Source: Hirundichthys speculiger (taxonomy: Eukaryota; Chordata; Actinopteri; Beloniformes; Exocoetidae). From it: a DNA stretch of 64,000 nt. The stretch lies in the NCBI GenBank assembly GCA_018398805.1, contig JAGFBZ010000012.1:960001-1024000 (forward strand). Direction: 5' to 3'. The notes under the pieces were generated by a model. It ran no database searches. It saw only the letters and a program-made list of their open reading frames with translations, and was not told the DNA's origin. Below are positions 44,705-55,840 of this stretch, one piece after another (position 1 is the stretch's first letter; the number at the start of each line of letters is the position of its first letter). The position numbers were made by a program, and so were the translations under genes.

Positions 44705-45489
44705 GTTTATGGAGCTCCATTTGAGTCATAATTCAATGAATAAATGAGTCTATTATTATGAAATACAGGCGTTTATTATTATGAAATACATATCCATTAT
44801 TATGAAATATTTCCCATTATTATGAAATATATTTTTATTATTATTTAATCTTAGTTTAATGCATAATAGTTTATTTCAGAATGGCTTTTTTTTAAATCTA
44901 AGAATGAGTTTTTACATAATTGCTTCATTTTTCATAAGAATGAGTTTTTACATAATAATGACATTTTGCCAGTGGGCGGGACCAGTGGTTGACCTGCATG
45001 CTCATTGGCTGATCCTTCTCCATTCAGTTGGTGGGGGACTCGCATCGAGCCTGTTGGCTACCTCTCGGAGTAAGTCAGAAAAGGATCTTTCTCCTGTCGC
45101 CATGCCGTCAAAATCAAGTTTTCCCTACATTTCGCGCTACGTTTTTTAGTCGATGTCAACTTTTAACAGTAAACTGAGGTGCATTCTGCCACCTACTGGC
45201 CTGGAGTATATTTATTGCACCTCTCGCCCACTATTGATATTCACTGTTCTGTTGCTTATGCCTGAATGAAAGAGCAGCCAATCACATAAATGGCTCCGCC
45301 CTCTCTGCTGTGATTGACACACAAATCATTCTTATGAAAAACAAAGCCATTATTATGTAAAAGCTCATTCTTATGAAAAACCAAACCATTATAATAATAA
45401 TGGGAAATATTTCATAATAATAAACGCCTGTATTTCATAATAATAGTCTTATTTATTCATTGACTTATGACCCAAATGGGACTCCATAC
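44705..45489. mobile_element. TA-target palindromic MITE
   Basis: 785 bp between TA dinucleotides (44703-44704, 45490-45491). Terminal inverted repeats start GTTTATGGAGCTCC and GTATGGAGTCCC (reverse complement of the right end). They continue for about 80 bp, with further inverted similarity inward around CATAAGAATGAG and TTTTACATAATAATG. It is rich in TATTATTATGAAATA. It may belong to the mariner type by target, though CTAG is also duplicated so a 4-bp target cannot be excluded. Confidence 0.85.
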
Positions 45490-45499
45490 TAGTTTGCAC

Positions 45500-46189
45500 A
45501 ATAAATGTAGCAATAAAAGGCTTTCAGTTTTCCTTTTACAAACAAGCAATGAGTCTTTTATTAGCTCACATGTGAAAACCACACAAATGTCATCCATAAA
45601 CCTTCAGAGGTTCAAAAATTCCCATGAAGTATTTTCATAGCAGTTGATTAAAAGAAGACCGTGTCTGCCGTTGGAGACGAGGAGGACAGGGTGTCAGCCA
45701 GTCACGGTGGAGGACCAAGTGTCTCCAGGTGGACGCTGTGGTAAAAGGTTCAGGGTTCCTCTCCAGCAGGGCTCATACACTGAGATGCAGCCAGATCCTT
45801 AAATTCTCGTAGGCTCAGAAACAGCTACTGTTACAGCAGCAGCACTGATTCATCCTGGTCCAGACTACCCGCTAAATAGACAGATTATTTTTATAATCTG
45901 GACAACCTCTTCAATCTGTCCCACTGTGGCACCATTCCCTGCGCCACTGCACCCCACCTCCCCATACAGCTGAGTAGAAACCACACGCCCCCACCACGGA
46001 CACAAAGAGGACGTCCAGGTCACTGGCAATGGGACACGAAGGGTCTCACAGCTGGACACAAGACGAACCACCGTCCTCTTTGACAGAAAACAGTCACGTG
46101 TTATGCTACGTTGACCCCTGAGGGTGTGATGCATCCATCATTCCTGACATGTCTGAGTGCACCACCTGGATACCTGCAGTGTTTATAGA
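45500..46189. other. Unassigned; 90-codon frame
   Basis: A minus-strand frame at 45865-46134 has no domain I can name. No element ends seen. Confidence 0.3.
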
Positions 46190-46490
46190 GGTCTAACAGG
46201 AGGACAGAGTGTCTTCAGCTGGAATGTTGGAGGACAGAGGGTCTTCAGAGGTTCAATCACTGGATTCCAGGAGGACAGTTGGAATTGGGGAGTGTCTTTA
46301 AAGGTCTAAAATTGGACACAAAGAGGACAAAGTGTCTCCAGCTGGAATGTTGGAGGACAGAGGGTCTTCAGAGGTTTATTCATTGGATTCCAGGAGGACA
46401 GTTGGAATTGGGGAGTGTCTTTAGAGGTCTAAAATTGGACACAAAGAGGACAGAGTGTATCCAGCTGGAATTGGAGAGTGTTTAGATTTC
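46190..46490. repeat. 123-bp tandem repeat, about 2.3 copies
   Basis: CAGCTGGAATGTTGGAGGACA recurs at 123-bp spacing (GGAATG at 46221 and 46344, GGAATT at 46467). Internally built from shorter GGAGGACAG/GTGTCTTCAG variants, suggesting an older short-period array. Confidence 0.9.
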
Positions 46491-47684
46491 GTCTAATAGA
46501 GTTTCTTTAGGTGGAAACATGAGGACAAAGTATCCCCAGAGGTCTAAAAGTTGGACAGAGTCTCCTAATGGGCAGGAAGAGAACAAAAGAAACACCGCTT
46601 GAGTTCGGCAGCTGCAGGAAGCTGAAGGAGGAAGCATCAGCTTCAAGTGGACAGTTTGGACAGTCGCTCATGACAAAAGCGTCCTCAGGACGGTGCAGCC
46701 GGCTGGACTGAAGGTAAAAGCTTTTTCTGTTCCTCTTCTGCTGCTCTGAAACTTCTCCGAGGGGAACTGTGGGAGCGGCAGGTCGCCCGGCGTTGCCACA
46801 TCGCTGACAGTTTGACTTACCTGCCAGCAGACTGCCGAGCGCCGAAACCTGCTGAGTGTGCACTCCGACTTCACCGCACACTGAGTCAGCCGTTGCACAA
46901 CCGGCCGCCACTTCACCCAGTTCTCCTTTCCCAGTAACGGGGGCGAGAGGTGGAGCTGCACGCTCAACCAGAAACACATGTTTCGGAGGGAGCTGCGGGG
47001 GCGCGAGGAGTGCGGAGGAAGACCCTCCTGCACCTGCGGCCCGCCTGAAGCTTCCTCGTGTCGTCCGCCTGTAGCTGCAGGTTTCCAAGGAAACAAACTA
47101 TGTGGTCCTGGTTAAAGCTTGAACACAACAGAATGTAGAAAACATCCAATGCTGTATGCTGTAAAACATATATATTAAATTTGATGGCTAAAACTTCCTG
47201 TCATGAGTGTCAGTGATACATTTAATAAGTGATTATCCCTGAATTTAAGGGGAACACAAGGACATTTTTCAAGCACCAGCTTATCATCAACATGGAAAAG
47301 AAGACAAAGCCATGCAAAGACTGTTTACAGAGCAGTCCAGCATCTGCAGAATCGCATTAGAAGTTACCTAAAAGCTTATGAAACTGAGCAAGCCTTCATC
47401 TGACAGGAGAAAAAAAAATGCACGATAGAATCAGCTGGTAAACTGAGCCCATGTGTTAATTAAACCAGCATGTGGCTAATTGGACTGTGGGAACATGGCC
47501 CTGCAAGGAAAGAAAAATGTAGCTCACCACCGCTCCAGAGCAACGTACGGTTTTCCAGGGAAGGCCTTTCAACTTTCAGCAAGACAATGCCAACCTGCAG
47601 ACTCATATCTCAAACATATTTAAATCAAGTCTTTATTTACAACGTACACAGTCTCCTAACTGACTTGGAACTGGAGCTGCACAA
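46491..47684. other. GC-rich then ordinary, unassigned
   Basis: 46700-47080 is GC- and CpG-rich with overlapping frames on both strands (193 codons minus at 46507-47088), none with a known domain. Around 47570-47600 the plus strand reads TTTCAGCAAGACAATGCCA, like the FQQDNA box of a Tc1-type transposase, but nothing else supports an element there. Confidence 0.3.
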
Positions 47685-48850
47685 GCAGCTCAGCGGTTTG
47701 ATGAACGGAGGCTGCAGCCCTCTTACTGCTAGGGATGGGAATTGATCGATACTGTTTAACGATTCGATTCTCTTATCGATTCTAATTTGGGGAAAAAGGA
47801 GAATTAACTATTAGCATCAATTTTTTTAACTTAGAAGTCACGTCCTTACAAACTCAACAGCGAGGTCAAAAGAGGCCCAAAGCCTGGATAACGTGTTAAC
47901 TGTTGTAATATGTAACTGTGCAAATACACAAGAATGTGGAACATTTTACTAACAGATTTTTCCTAATAGAAATGAAAAAAAGGATATATGAGCTCACTAA
48001 GCACTCAAAAATAATAATAAAGAAAGATAAATACTATCAAATACAATGGAACAGTGCACAGTACAAATCTGCAAATACTATGAAGAATTAACAATTCTTT
48101 TACAGTAAAATAATCATGTCTTCCAGCCTCTGAACCAGCCAGACTCTCTCTCTCTCTCGTCACGGTCATCTTCTAAATGTAATGCAGAAGGCATTCTTTT
48201 AATAGCATAGCGTTAATGTTATAGCGTGTTTTACAAAGAAGCACATAGGCAGCGGGATAGCTACTAACCAGAGTTACCAGAGGTGATCTTAGCTTGGCTA
48301 CTGCTGCTGGGTTGAGCTCCATCAGTCCGAAGCGTCAAAAACACAACACTCGTTATCACATGTTGTGTGCGCAAATGTTTCTGCATGTTAGCCGTGTTCC
48401 CTCCCGATGCTGTTATCTCCACTTTACAATGACTGCTAGTTGCCTTGTTGCCATCTTTCTTTGGTGAAGTGAAGCCAAACTTTGGAGCGTTTGAACCTGG
48501 TGGGCGCCATTGTTGTTTACAACTGCAATGCGCGTGCTAAACCGACGTAACTTAATCACGTAAGTGTTTTCTGGAATCGACTGTGTGTAACTTGCGTAAA
48601 TTACATGAGATTCGTGCTGGTTGGAATCGATGAGAGAATCGCTGGATAAACTGCCAAACTATTCCATGGAGTTGAAACACACGGAACCGGTTCTCTACAG
48701 GAACCGGTTCTTGATTCCCAAGCCTACTTACAGCTGCAGCTCTCTAGCAGCTGCAGCTGCCGCAGGTTCGAATCCCAGTCTGAGACCCTTTTCAGCATGT
48801 CTGCCCTGCTTTCCTGTCCCCTCCTCATTGGAAATAAAAGGCCACAATAA
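47685..48850 (+). mobile_element. tRNA-derived SINE split by a hAT
   Basis: The right part (48727-48850) has GCAGGTTCGAATCCCAG, a good box B, followed by CTGAGACCC...CAGCATGTCTGCCC and AAATAAAAGGCCACAATAA. The left part (47685-47729) has CAGCTCAGCGGTTTGATG, a plausible box A region. The pieces rejoin across the hAT. The fold is not a tRNA gene: the body is degenerate and followed by a SINE tail. Confidence 0.6.
47730..48726. mobile_element. hAT non-autonomous element, 997 bp
   Basis: Ends TAGGGATGGGAATTGATCG and CTTGATTCCCAAGCCTA. Target duplication CTTACTGC (47722-47729) and CTTACAGC (48727-48734), 7 of 8. Subterminal GATTCGATTCTC and AATCGATGAGAGAATCG motifs. No transposase. Confidence 0.92.
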
Positions 48851-49763
48851 AAAAATGAATAAGAAATGGAAGACGAGGATGCAAGGTCACGGGTGGAGGC
48901 ATGTTGATGCTCCTAACTTTCTCAGGAAAAGCTCAAGGCGTTGCAGCGTCAGTACAAAAGCAAGAAAAGAGGCAGGAAACAGGTCCTCACGAGACAAAAA
49001 TGAGACGCAGATCTGGCTCTGGAGGAAAGCAACCTGAGGGAGGTGATGAGCGGCAGGTACAGGTGAAGCCATCAGGGACGGAGCCCAGGTGTAAGGCACA
49101 AAGGAAACAAGAAGTAGCGCAAATCAAATTGCAGAAGAAACCACAATTACATCATAAAAGATGAACAGATCAGCACAATGAAAAACAGAAGAAGGCCAGT
49201 ATTGTTACGGTTTCGGGTACTTGTGGACCCAAGTGCAGCTGATCCAGGAGGCAGGAGAAAATCCTTCATTAAGTCCAAAACACGAACAAACTTAACCCAG
49301 TTAAGAACTTTGACGGGATGAAGAGCAGACGAAGCAGCATCCAGGAGAGAGAGGACAGGACGACGTAAAGACTGGGGTGCAGGTGAAACCGGTCAGGGGA
49401 ACTAACACGAAGCAAAACAGGAAGGAAACACTGACTCTCAAAGTGAAACAGGACATAAAGCAGACTGCAGGAAAAAGACACAAGGAATAAAAGAAAGAGC
49501 AAGAAGACAACCTCAGAAATGTAAAACCGACCCTCGAACCATAAAAAAACTAAAGACTTAACACTGAACAGAAGAAAAAGAGACTAAACTAACCAAACCA
49601 GGAGAAGAAAAAAAGACCTTCAGCCTTTTTTAAATGCACAAATAAGCAAATACTCTTAAGTATCAGAATGACTGGGATTGAACCAGATACACATAACTTC
49701 CTGTTGATCCATATACTGAGAAAAACCTGCAATATGCTAAAAAGAAAGAATGAATGGAGGAAA
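48851..49763. other. Unassigned; possible dispersed repeat at 49200-49300
   Basis: GTTACGGTTTCGGG followed by GTGGACCCAAGTGCAG resembles one end of a dispersed fish repeat, but no partner end was found. Overlapping frames at 48621-49510 have no recognised domain. Confidence 0.3.
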
Positions 49764-49982
49764 TACACTATATTTCCAAAGGTATTTACTCATCCATCCA
49801 GATAATCAGAATCAGGTGTTCCAGTCAACTGTCAGCTGGATTATCAGGAAATGGAAATGTTTGATAACGACATCAACTCAGCCATGAAGTGGTGGAACAG
49901 GTAAACTGAGGGGGCGGAGTCAGAGGATGCTGAAGAACATAGAGAGAAGAGGTCACCAACTTTCTGCAGAGTCAATCACTAC

Positions 49983-50588
49983 AGACCTCCAAACTTCATG
50001 TGTCCTTTAGATCAGCTCAACAACAGAGCAGAGAGCTTCATGAATGCGTTTCCATGGTGACGCAGCTGCATCCAAGCCAGACATCACCAAGAACAATGGA
50101 AAGAGTCAGATGCAGTGGAGTAAAGCAGCCACCACTGGACTCTAGAGCAGTGGAGGAACGTTCTCTGGAGGGAAGAATCACACTTCTTCATCTGGTAATC
50201 TGATGGAAGAGTCTGGGTTTGGTGGTTTCCAGAAGAACAGTACTGGCCTGAGTGTAAAGTTTGGTGGAGGGGGGGTTATGGTGTGAGGTTGTTTTTCAGG
50301 AGCTGGGCTTGGCCCATTAGTTCCTGTGAAAGGAACTCTGAAGACATTCTGGACAATTCCATCCTCCCAACTTTGTGGGACCAGTTTGGAGCTGGACCCT
50401 TCCTCTTCCAACATGACTGTGCACCAGTGCACAAAGCAAGGTCCATGAAGACATGGATGGAAGAGTCTGGTGGATGAACCTGGACTGGCCTGCACAGAGT
50501 CCTGACCTCAACCTGATAGAAGACCTTTGGAATGAATTAGAGCAGAGACTGAGAACCAGACCTTCTGGTCCAACATCAGTGTTTGACC
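49983..50588 (+). pseudogene. Tc1 transposase pseudogene, main part
   Basis: Read from nucleotide and partial protein matches: THH/HTH-region scraps at 49990-50080, then the catalytic section with LILDNSILPTLWDQFGAGPF in part (50283-50477 frame). FQHDCAPVHKARSMKTW holds the second Asp. PAQSPDLNLIEDLWNE (50490-50540, another frame) contains the catalytic Glu region. Several frameshifts. The last 25 codons are displaced to 53791-53880 (EEWSKIPINTL, VLAAK). Confidence 0.85.
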
Positions 50589-53500
50589 TCAATTCAATTC
50601 AATTCAATTCAATTTTATTTGTATAGCGTCTGTTACAATGACAATTGTCTCTAGGCGCTTTCCAGAGACCCAGAGCATGACCCCCGAGCAAATATCATTA
50701 ACTAAGATTATAATATTAAATCCAATCAGTGATAATGGCAGGTAAAAAACTCCCACGTAGGGAGAAAAAAAACCTTAATGCCAAACAATGGCAAGGAAAA
50801 CTCCACTTTAAGAGGAAGAAACCTTGAGCAGGACCTGGCTCATATGGGGGGACCCTCCTGCCGAAGGCCAGCCGGGTAGAGAAAGAAAAGAGGGGAGACA
50901 GGACAGAGAGAGGATGGAGGACGGAGAGAAGATGGAGGACAGAAAGAGGAGAGCACACAAATGACTAAATACAATGGCCATATAAACATAAACAGATGGA
51001 GGTAGCAGCACTGGGATGAGATGGCCAGAGGACCAGGTCGCCGATCACCACGTCAGTCGGCACCCAAACACAAGTGGAGGTGAACCCCGGGATGGACAGA
51101 GGATGGAACTGCAAGTCAGCATGAAACCCAGGACACTCTGGCCTGCAAATACACAGAAAGAAAAAGGAGGCAAAACCAGCACAACAAACCAGAGGAAAGC
51201 AAAGAAATATGGGGCACAGTTTCAGTAACAAGGTGCTCCCAAATAATTATGAGCTGGAGGAGGAGGAAGGGAGGAGGAAAGGGAAGACAAAGGAGAAAAG
51301 CAGTGGAGACACCACTCAGCAGATCATGTTGGTGTCCCCCTGTAGCGTAGGCCTATAGCAGCATAGCTATGACGAAGCTGTGATTAAGACGAGCTACTCT
51401 AGTCTGAGCTACTACTACAACTATAGTTATAACTATTAGCCCCTACACACTATAGATTAGACTAATTGTAGGCTTTACTAAACAGAAATGTTTTCAATTT
51501 AGTTTTAAAAGTGGAGGTGGTGTCAGCCTCCTTAACCCAAAATGGTAGCTGGTTCCATAAAAAAGGTGCCTGGTAGCAGAAGGCCCGTCCTCCAAATCTA
51601 CTTTTAGATATTCTAGGAACGACGAGTAACCCTGCACTCTGAGAGCGGAGAGCTCTATTAGGAGCATAACATGCTATCAAGTCTTGTAAATAGCATGGAG
51701 CTAGGCCATTAAGGGCTTTATATGCAAGAAGCAGAATTTTTAAACTCAATTCTAAATTTCACGGGAAGCCAATGGAGGGAGGCTAACACGGGAGAGATGT
51801 GATCTCGCTTACGGGTTCCTGTCAGCACCCTCGCTGCTGCGTTCTGGATCAATTGAAGGCTATTCAGCGAGCTTTTCGGACATCCTGCTAACAACGCATT
51901 ACAATAATCCAGTCTAGAACTGACAAAAGCGTGGATTAATTTTTCGGCATCACCCTGGGAGAGGATGCTCCTAATTTTGGCAATATTTCGGAGATGAAAA
52001 AAGGCAGTCTTGCAAACCTGATTAATATGCTGCTTAAATGACATATCCTGATCAAAAATGACTCCAAGGTTTTTCACAGCTGTGCTGGAAGCCAGCGTAA
52101 ACCCAGCTAATCCGTTCCTCAGGTGTTTTGGACCAAAGACAATAACCTCTGTTTTTATCCGAGTTTTAAAAGCAAAAAGTTAGAGGACATCCAGGACTTA
52201 ACGTCATTAAGACACCCTTGAAGTTTAGCCAAAGGTTTTGTTTCCTCTGGTTTCATAGATAAGTACAGCTGCGTATCATCAGCGTAGCAATGAAAGTTTA
52301 TGCCATGGCTCTGGATAATTTTTCCCAAGGGCAACATGTATAAAGTAAAAAGGATTGGTCCCAGAACTGAACCCTGTGGGACACCATAGCAGACCCTAGT
52401 CCGTGCAGAAGAAACGTTATTAACATGGACGAACTGGAACCTGTCAGACAGGTATGACTTAAACCAGTCTAATGCTGTCCCTTTAATTCCAACAGTGTGC
52501 TCTAATCTATGCAGCAAAAGGCCGTGATCAACGGTATCAAAAGCAGCACTGAGGTCCAACAGAACCAGGACAGAAACTAATCCATTATCCGAGGCCATAA
52601 GGAGGTCGTTGGAGACTCTAATCAGCATCGCAGTTTCTGTGCTATGATGAGATCTAAACCCTGACTGAAAGACCTCAAATAGATCATTTCTATGCAGGTG
52701 TTCTCCTAACTGGCTAGCAACTATTTTTTCCAGGATTTTAGAGAGATAAATGGAAGGTTGGATATTGGTCTATAGTTTGCCAAGATGTCCGGGTCAAGGG
52801 ATGGTTTCTTGAGCAAAGGTTTAATGACTGCAACTTTAAAAAACCTGTGGTACATATCCTAATTGCAAAGATAGGTTAATCTGATCCAAAATTGATATAC
52901 CAATAGAGGACATAACATCTTTGAACAGTCGAGTTGGGATGGGATCCAACAGACATGTAGATGGTTTAGCTTTACTGATAGTTGAGGTCAACTCAGAGAG
53001 GCCCACAGGAGAAAAACAGTCCAGAGTCAAATCAGAAACGGAAGAAATCAACGAAGCTGCAGGGACGTTCACAGCCGTCGACAGTTGGGCCTGGCAGATC
53101 TCATCTCTAATTTTAATTATTTTCCCGCTAAAAAAGCTCATAAAGTCTTCACTACTGAGAGTAGCAGGAATGCATGGACCAACAGAGTTGTGACTCTTTG
53201 TCAGCCTGGCTACAGTGCTGAACAGAAAACGTGGGTTATGTTTATTCTCTTCTATTAACGAAGAATAATAAGATGTTCTAGCTCTACGTAGGGCTATTTT
53301 TGTAGACTATTAAACTATCTCTCCAAGCACGATGGGAATCCACAGATTTACAGGAGTACCACCTCCTTTCCATTTTACGTGCATTCTGCTTCAGCATACG
53401 AATATGTGAATTATACCAGGGAGCTGAGCTCCTAAGATAAGAAACCCTCTTCCTCAGAGGAGCGACGGCATCCAAGGCTGAATGTAACATATCAGCAGTA

Positions 53501-53790
53501 TTGTTAACAAGGTAATCAATATCTGCTGGAGTAAAATTCAGGTCGTTGCCTTCAGTTATTCTATCATATTCCACCATAGGGAGATGAGAGAGAATGACCT
53601 CCTTGAAATTATTCACAGCATCTTCAGAAAGACATCTGCTGTAATGACACGTTTCATTTTCTGTTTTAATGCCACAAATGCTGAACTCAAATGTAACTAA
53701 AAAGTGGTCTGAGAGAAGAGAATTCAGCGGCGACACTAACAAGTGATGAGCATCTAGACCATAGGTGAGAACCAGATCCAAGATATGATT
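50589..53790 (-). mobile_element. L2/Jockey-type LINE inserted in Tc1
   Basis: About 3.2 kb, minus strand. The 3' end is a short tandem tail (TTGAA)n facing left at 50589-50612. A 3' UTR of about 0.85 kb follows (50613-51461), then RT, then a partial endonuclease to the 5' truncation near 53790. A scrap resembling its 3' UTR (GGCCTGTAGCAGCATAGCTG) is present near 62490. Confidence 0.9.
51462..53790 (-). pseudogene. LINE EN-RT polyprotein pseudogene
   Basis: In coding order: endonuclease C-terminus HILDLVLTYGLDAHHLL with LLSDHFLVTFEF (the SDH motif of AP endonucleases) at 53790-53284; the linker and KPSTCLLDPIPTRLF at 53141-52836; RT motifs LLDLSAAFDTVDH (first Asp), CYGVPQGSVLGPILF and FHCYADDTQLYLS (catalytic YADD) at 52628-52155; LGVIFDQDMSFKQHI and CNALLAGCP at 52077-51718; YKALNGLAPCYLQDL to a stop at 51462. 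Both RT active-site motifs are intact, but at least four frame breaks separate the blocks (near 53284, 52836-52628, 52155-52077 and 51749-51718). Confidence 0.9.
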
Positions 53791-53944
53791 AAAGCAGTGT
53801 TCTGGAAGAATGGTCCAAAATCCCCATAAACACACTAGCTGTTCTAGCTGCAAAGATGGAGCCACGTCATGTTGATAAGGAAAAATGCAGCAGAGAGACT
53901 CCAGAAGCTCCAGATCATGGACTTTGTGGGCTGGTGTGAATGCA

Positions 53945-54390
53945 ACCACCTGTGTCTTTCACCAGTAAGACACAGGAGATAGTGACGGATTTCCAGAGAA
54001 GGAGGCAACCTTACACGCCGGTGAACATCTTAGGCTCGGACACCGAGATGATGGACAGCCTCAAGTAACTGGACAATAAACTAAACACTGCCACAACACC
54101 GATGGCTCGTACAGGAAGGGCCAAAGTCACCGAGACCTTCTGAGGAGACTCAGGACCTTTGGAGGACAGCTGGACAGTCCCAGATGGTGGAGGCTCAGAG
54201 CAGCTCCTCGGCGTAGATGGAGCACTACCACAGATCTTTCATCCTCACCGCTGTTAGACCGTACAACCCCACAGCTTAGTCGTGCAGTTTTGTTCTGGAT
54301 TTATTTACTTCTCCACTGCGCTTTATACCGTCTGGTGAGTTGCTTTAACAAGTGAATTTCCCCACTGTGGGATCAATTACAGAACAAGAC
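53945..54390 (+). mobile_element. L2-type LINE 3' scrap
   Basis: Plus strand. VNILGSDTEMMDS-like and FHPHRC-like scraps in broken frames correspond to the RT C-terminus. The 3' end reads GAATTTCCCCACTGTGGGAT, the L2 type 3' terminus, similar to 10820-10850. Confidence 0.65.
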
Positions 54391-55048
54391 TCGGAGGGCG
54401 GCCGACTGCCTGGACCGCCTGGGAGCCTGAGATGACAGGAAAGAGAGGCGGCGGTAATGGCGTTACACAAGCAACAACTCAAAGCTTTATCAGGGAGAAT
54501 GGTTTAAAGCCGGACGTTAAAGGTAAAGAAGGATGCTCTCCAAGCACAAGATGGCTCTACGAAAGAGGACTTTACGTTCAGGCCTGCAGCTGCACCGACC
54601 CTCCTATCAGAGCGCTCCAGAAGGTGGAAGATCCAGGGTTATAATAGTTTTGGATTTTCCATTAGTTTTAGTTTTTATTTAGTTTTTAGTTTAGTTTTTC
54701 CAAATTCAGTTAGTTTTAATTCATTTTTAGAGCAGTTTTGCTAGTTTTTATTCGTTTTTGTTTTGAAATACTTAGTTTTAGTTTAGTTTTCATTAGTTTC
54801 AGTGTTAGTTTTATTTTGTAAATTAGGGTTGTAATTTTGGTTGGAGTGAACTTTTTGAAGGCTATTGAATCACATAGTCGTGTTTACATTCTGGTCTCAA
54901 TAAACATATTTATCAATACATCTTCCCTCTTGTGGTGTTCCTGCGTATTTACTGACCAGCAGCTATCTGGTCTCCATGGAAACAGTCCATTATAGTTGCT
55001 GTTTTCTCCCGTTCCTTCCCAACGCTGACTGGCCTGCAGCTGTAGCTT

Positions 55049-55212
55049 CTCTTTTCAGGGGGCTAGCTTAGGCTAGCTTATCCAGCTAGTCTTGGTTAGC
55101 CTTCTTTCCAGGGGGCTAGCTTAGGCTAGCTTATCCAGCTAGTCTTGGTTAGCCTTCTTTCCAGGGGGCTAGCTTAGGCTAGCTTATCCAGCTAGTCTTG
55201 GTTAGCCTTCTT
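55049..55212. repeat. Internal minisatellite, 3 units
   Basis: Three nearly identical units of about 54 bp with CTAGCTTAGGCTAGCTTATC, as in copies A and B. Confidence 0.9.
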
Positions 55213-55392
55213 GTGTGAGCTTTTCAAATGGACTTTCAGATTCCTGGGTTTTTTCTCCTTGAGAAGTATTCCACACATTGTATCACCTGCTTCTACAACA
55301 AGGCACTTATTTTTATCGTTAACACAGTCATAGTCAAAGAAATCCCAAATAGGACTGAGCCGCTTTCTCCCAACTTTTGCCGCAGCCATCAC
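55192..55392 (-). CDS. BED-like zinc-finger micro-ORF in hAT copy C
   Basis: 66 codons, uninterrupted: MMAAAKVGRKRLSPIWDFF, then CVNDKNKCLVVEAGDTMCG and LKVHLKSSHKKANQD. The spacing of the final H-x4-H fits a BED finger (HLKSSH). Cys residues are C-x8-C rather than the usual C-x2-C, so zinc binding is doubtful. It ends in the minisatellite. The transposase body is absent; if expressed it would be at most a DNA-binding peptide. It is the only copy of the four with the full frame. Confidence 0.55.
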   Translation of the reverse strand: MMAAAKVGRKRLSPIWDFFDYDCVNDKNKCLVVEAGDTMCGILLKEKKPRNLKVHLKSSHKKANQD

Positions 55393-55754
55393 TGCTAATC
55401 ACTTTTTTCATTTTTTGCGGTTGTTGTTGTACGGCGGAGCGAAGTTAACAGATTTTAAATGTTAATGAGGAAAAAAAAATTACAAACACGAAAACGAAGG
55501 ACGTTCTTGACATTATTATAGTTCATTTTAGTTCGTTTTTAAACACATAATACAGTTTCAGTTAGTTATTGTTTTTTAAAAAACTCGTTTTTATTTTATT
55601 TCAGTTAAGAAAAATGTTTTTTCAATTCTAGTTTTCGTTATTTCGTTCATTTTCGTTAATGATAATAACCTTGGGAAGATCAGCATCAGTTCTTTCCCAC
55701 ACTGACTCTTACCAGTTTAAAATGTATGTGTTTTTTTTAGACATTTGTACAGCA

Positions 55755-55840
55755 ATTAAGAATATCGCGATAATATCGTAAACCATGATAATTTCATCAC
55801 AATAATCGAGATACCAAATTTTCCATATCATTACATCCCT
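55755..55840 (-). mobile_element. Solo hAT MITE end
   Basis: ATTACATCCCTA preceded by CTCGATTATTGTG-type and ATATCGCGATA motifs (as read on the minus strand) is a hAT terminus (TAGGGATGTAAT). No partner end was found to the left. Confidence 0.55.

Larger units (their letters stand above)
49766..53880 (+). mobile_element. Tc1-like transposon split by a LINE
   Basis: The left tip CACTATATTTCCAAAGG lies after TA at 49764-49765. The Tc1 body runs to about 50588 and resumes at about 53791-53880 with TCTGGAAGAATGGTCC and TTCTAGCTGCAAAGATGG. The right terminal repeat is not visible. A minus-strand LINE fills 50589-53790. Some Tc1 bases around the junction are missing or diverged. Confidence 0.85.
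54634..55673 (-). mobile_element. BED-type hAT family, copy C
   Basis: 1040 bp, ends CAGGGTTATAATAG and GATAATAACCTTG. Perfect target duplication GGAAGATC at 54626-54633 and 55674-55681. Minus-strand BED-finger frame and three internal minisatellite units (55049-55212). Best preserved of the four copies. Confidence 0.95.

Noticed and set aside
45865..46134. 90-codon minus frame considered as a transposase or host exon
   Set aside because: No domain or motif could be named and no element ends are nearby.
47570..47600. Possible Tc1 transposase scrap (FQQDNA-like)
   Set aside because: Only a few residues match, with no supporting flanks or terminal repeats.
48769..48785. tRNA gene suggested by GGTTCGAATCCCAG
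   Set aside because: The surrounding sequence does not fold as a cloverleaf, box A is interrupted by a hAT, and a SINE-type body and tail follow.
53284..53949. 221-codon frame as a single gene
   Set aside because: It is part antisense Tc1 and part LINE endonuclease, crossing an insertion junction.
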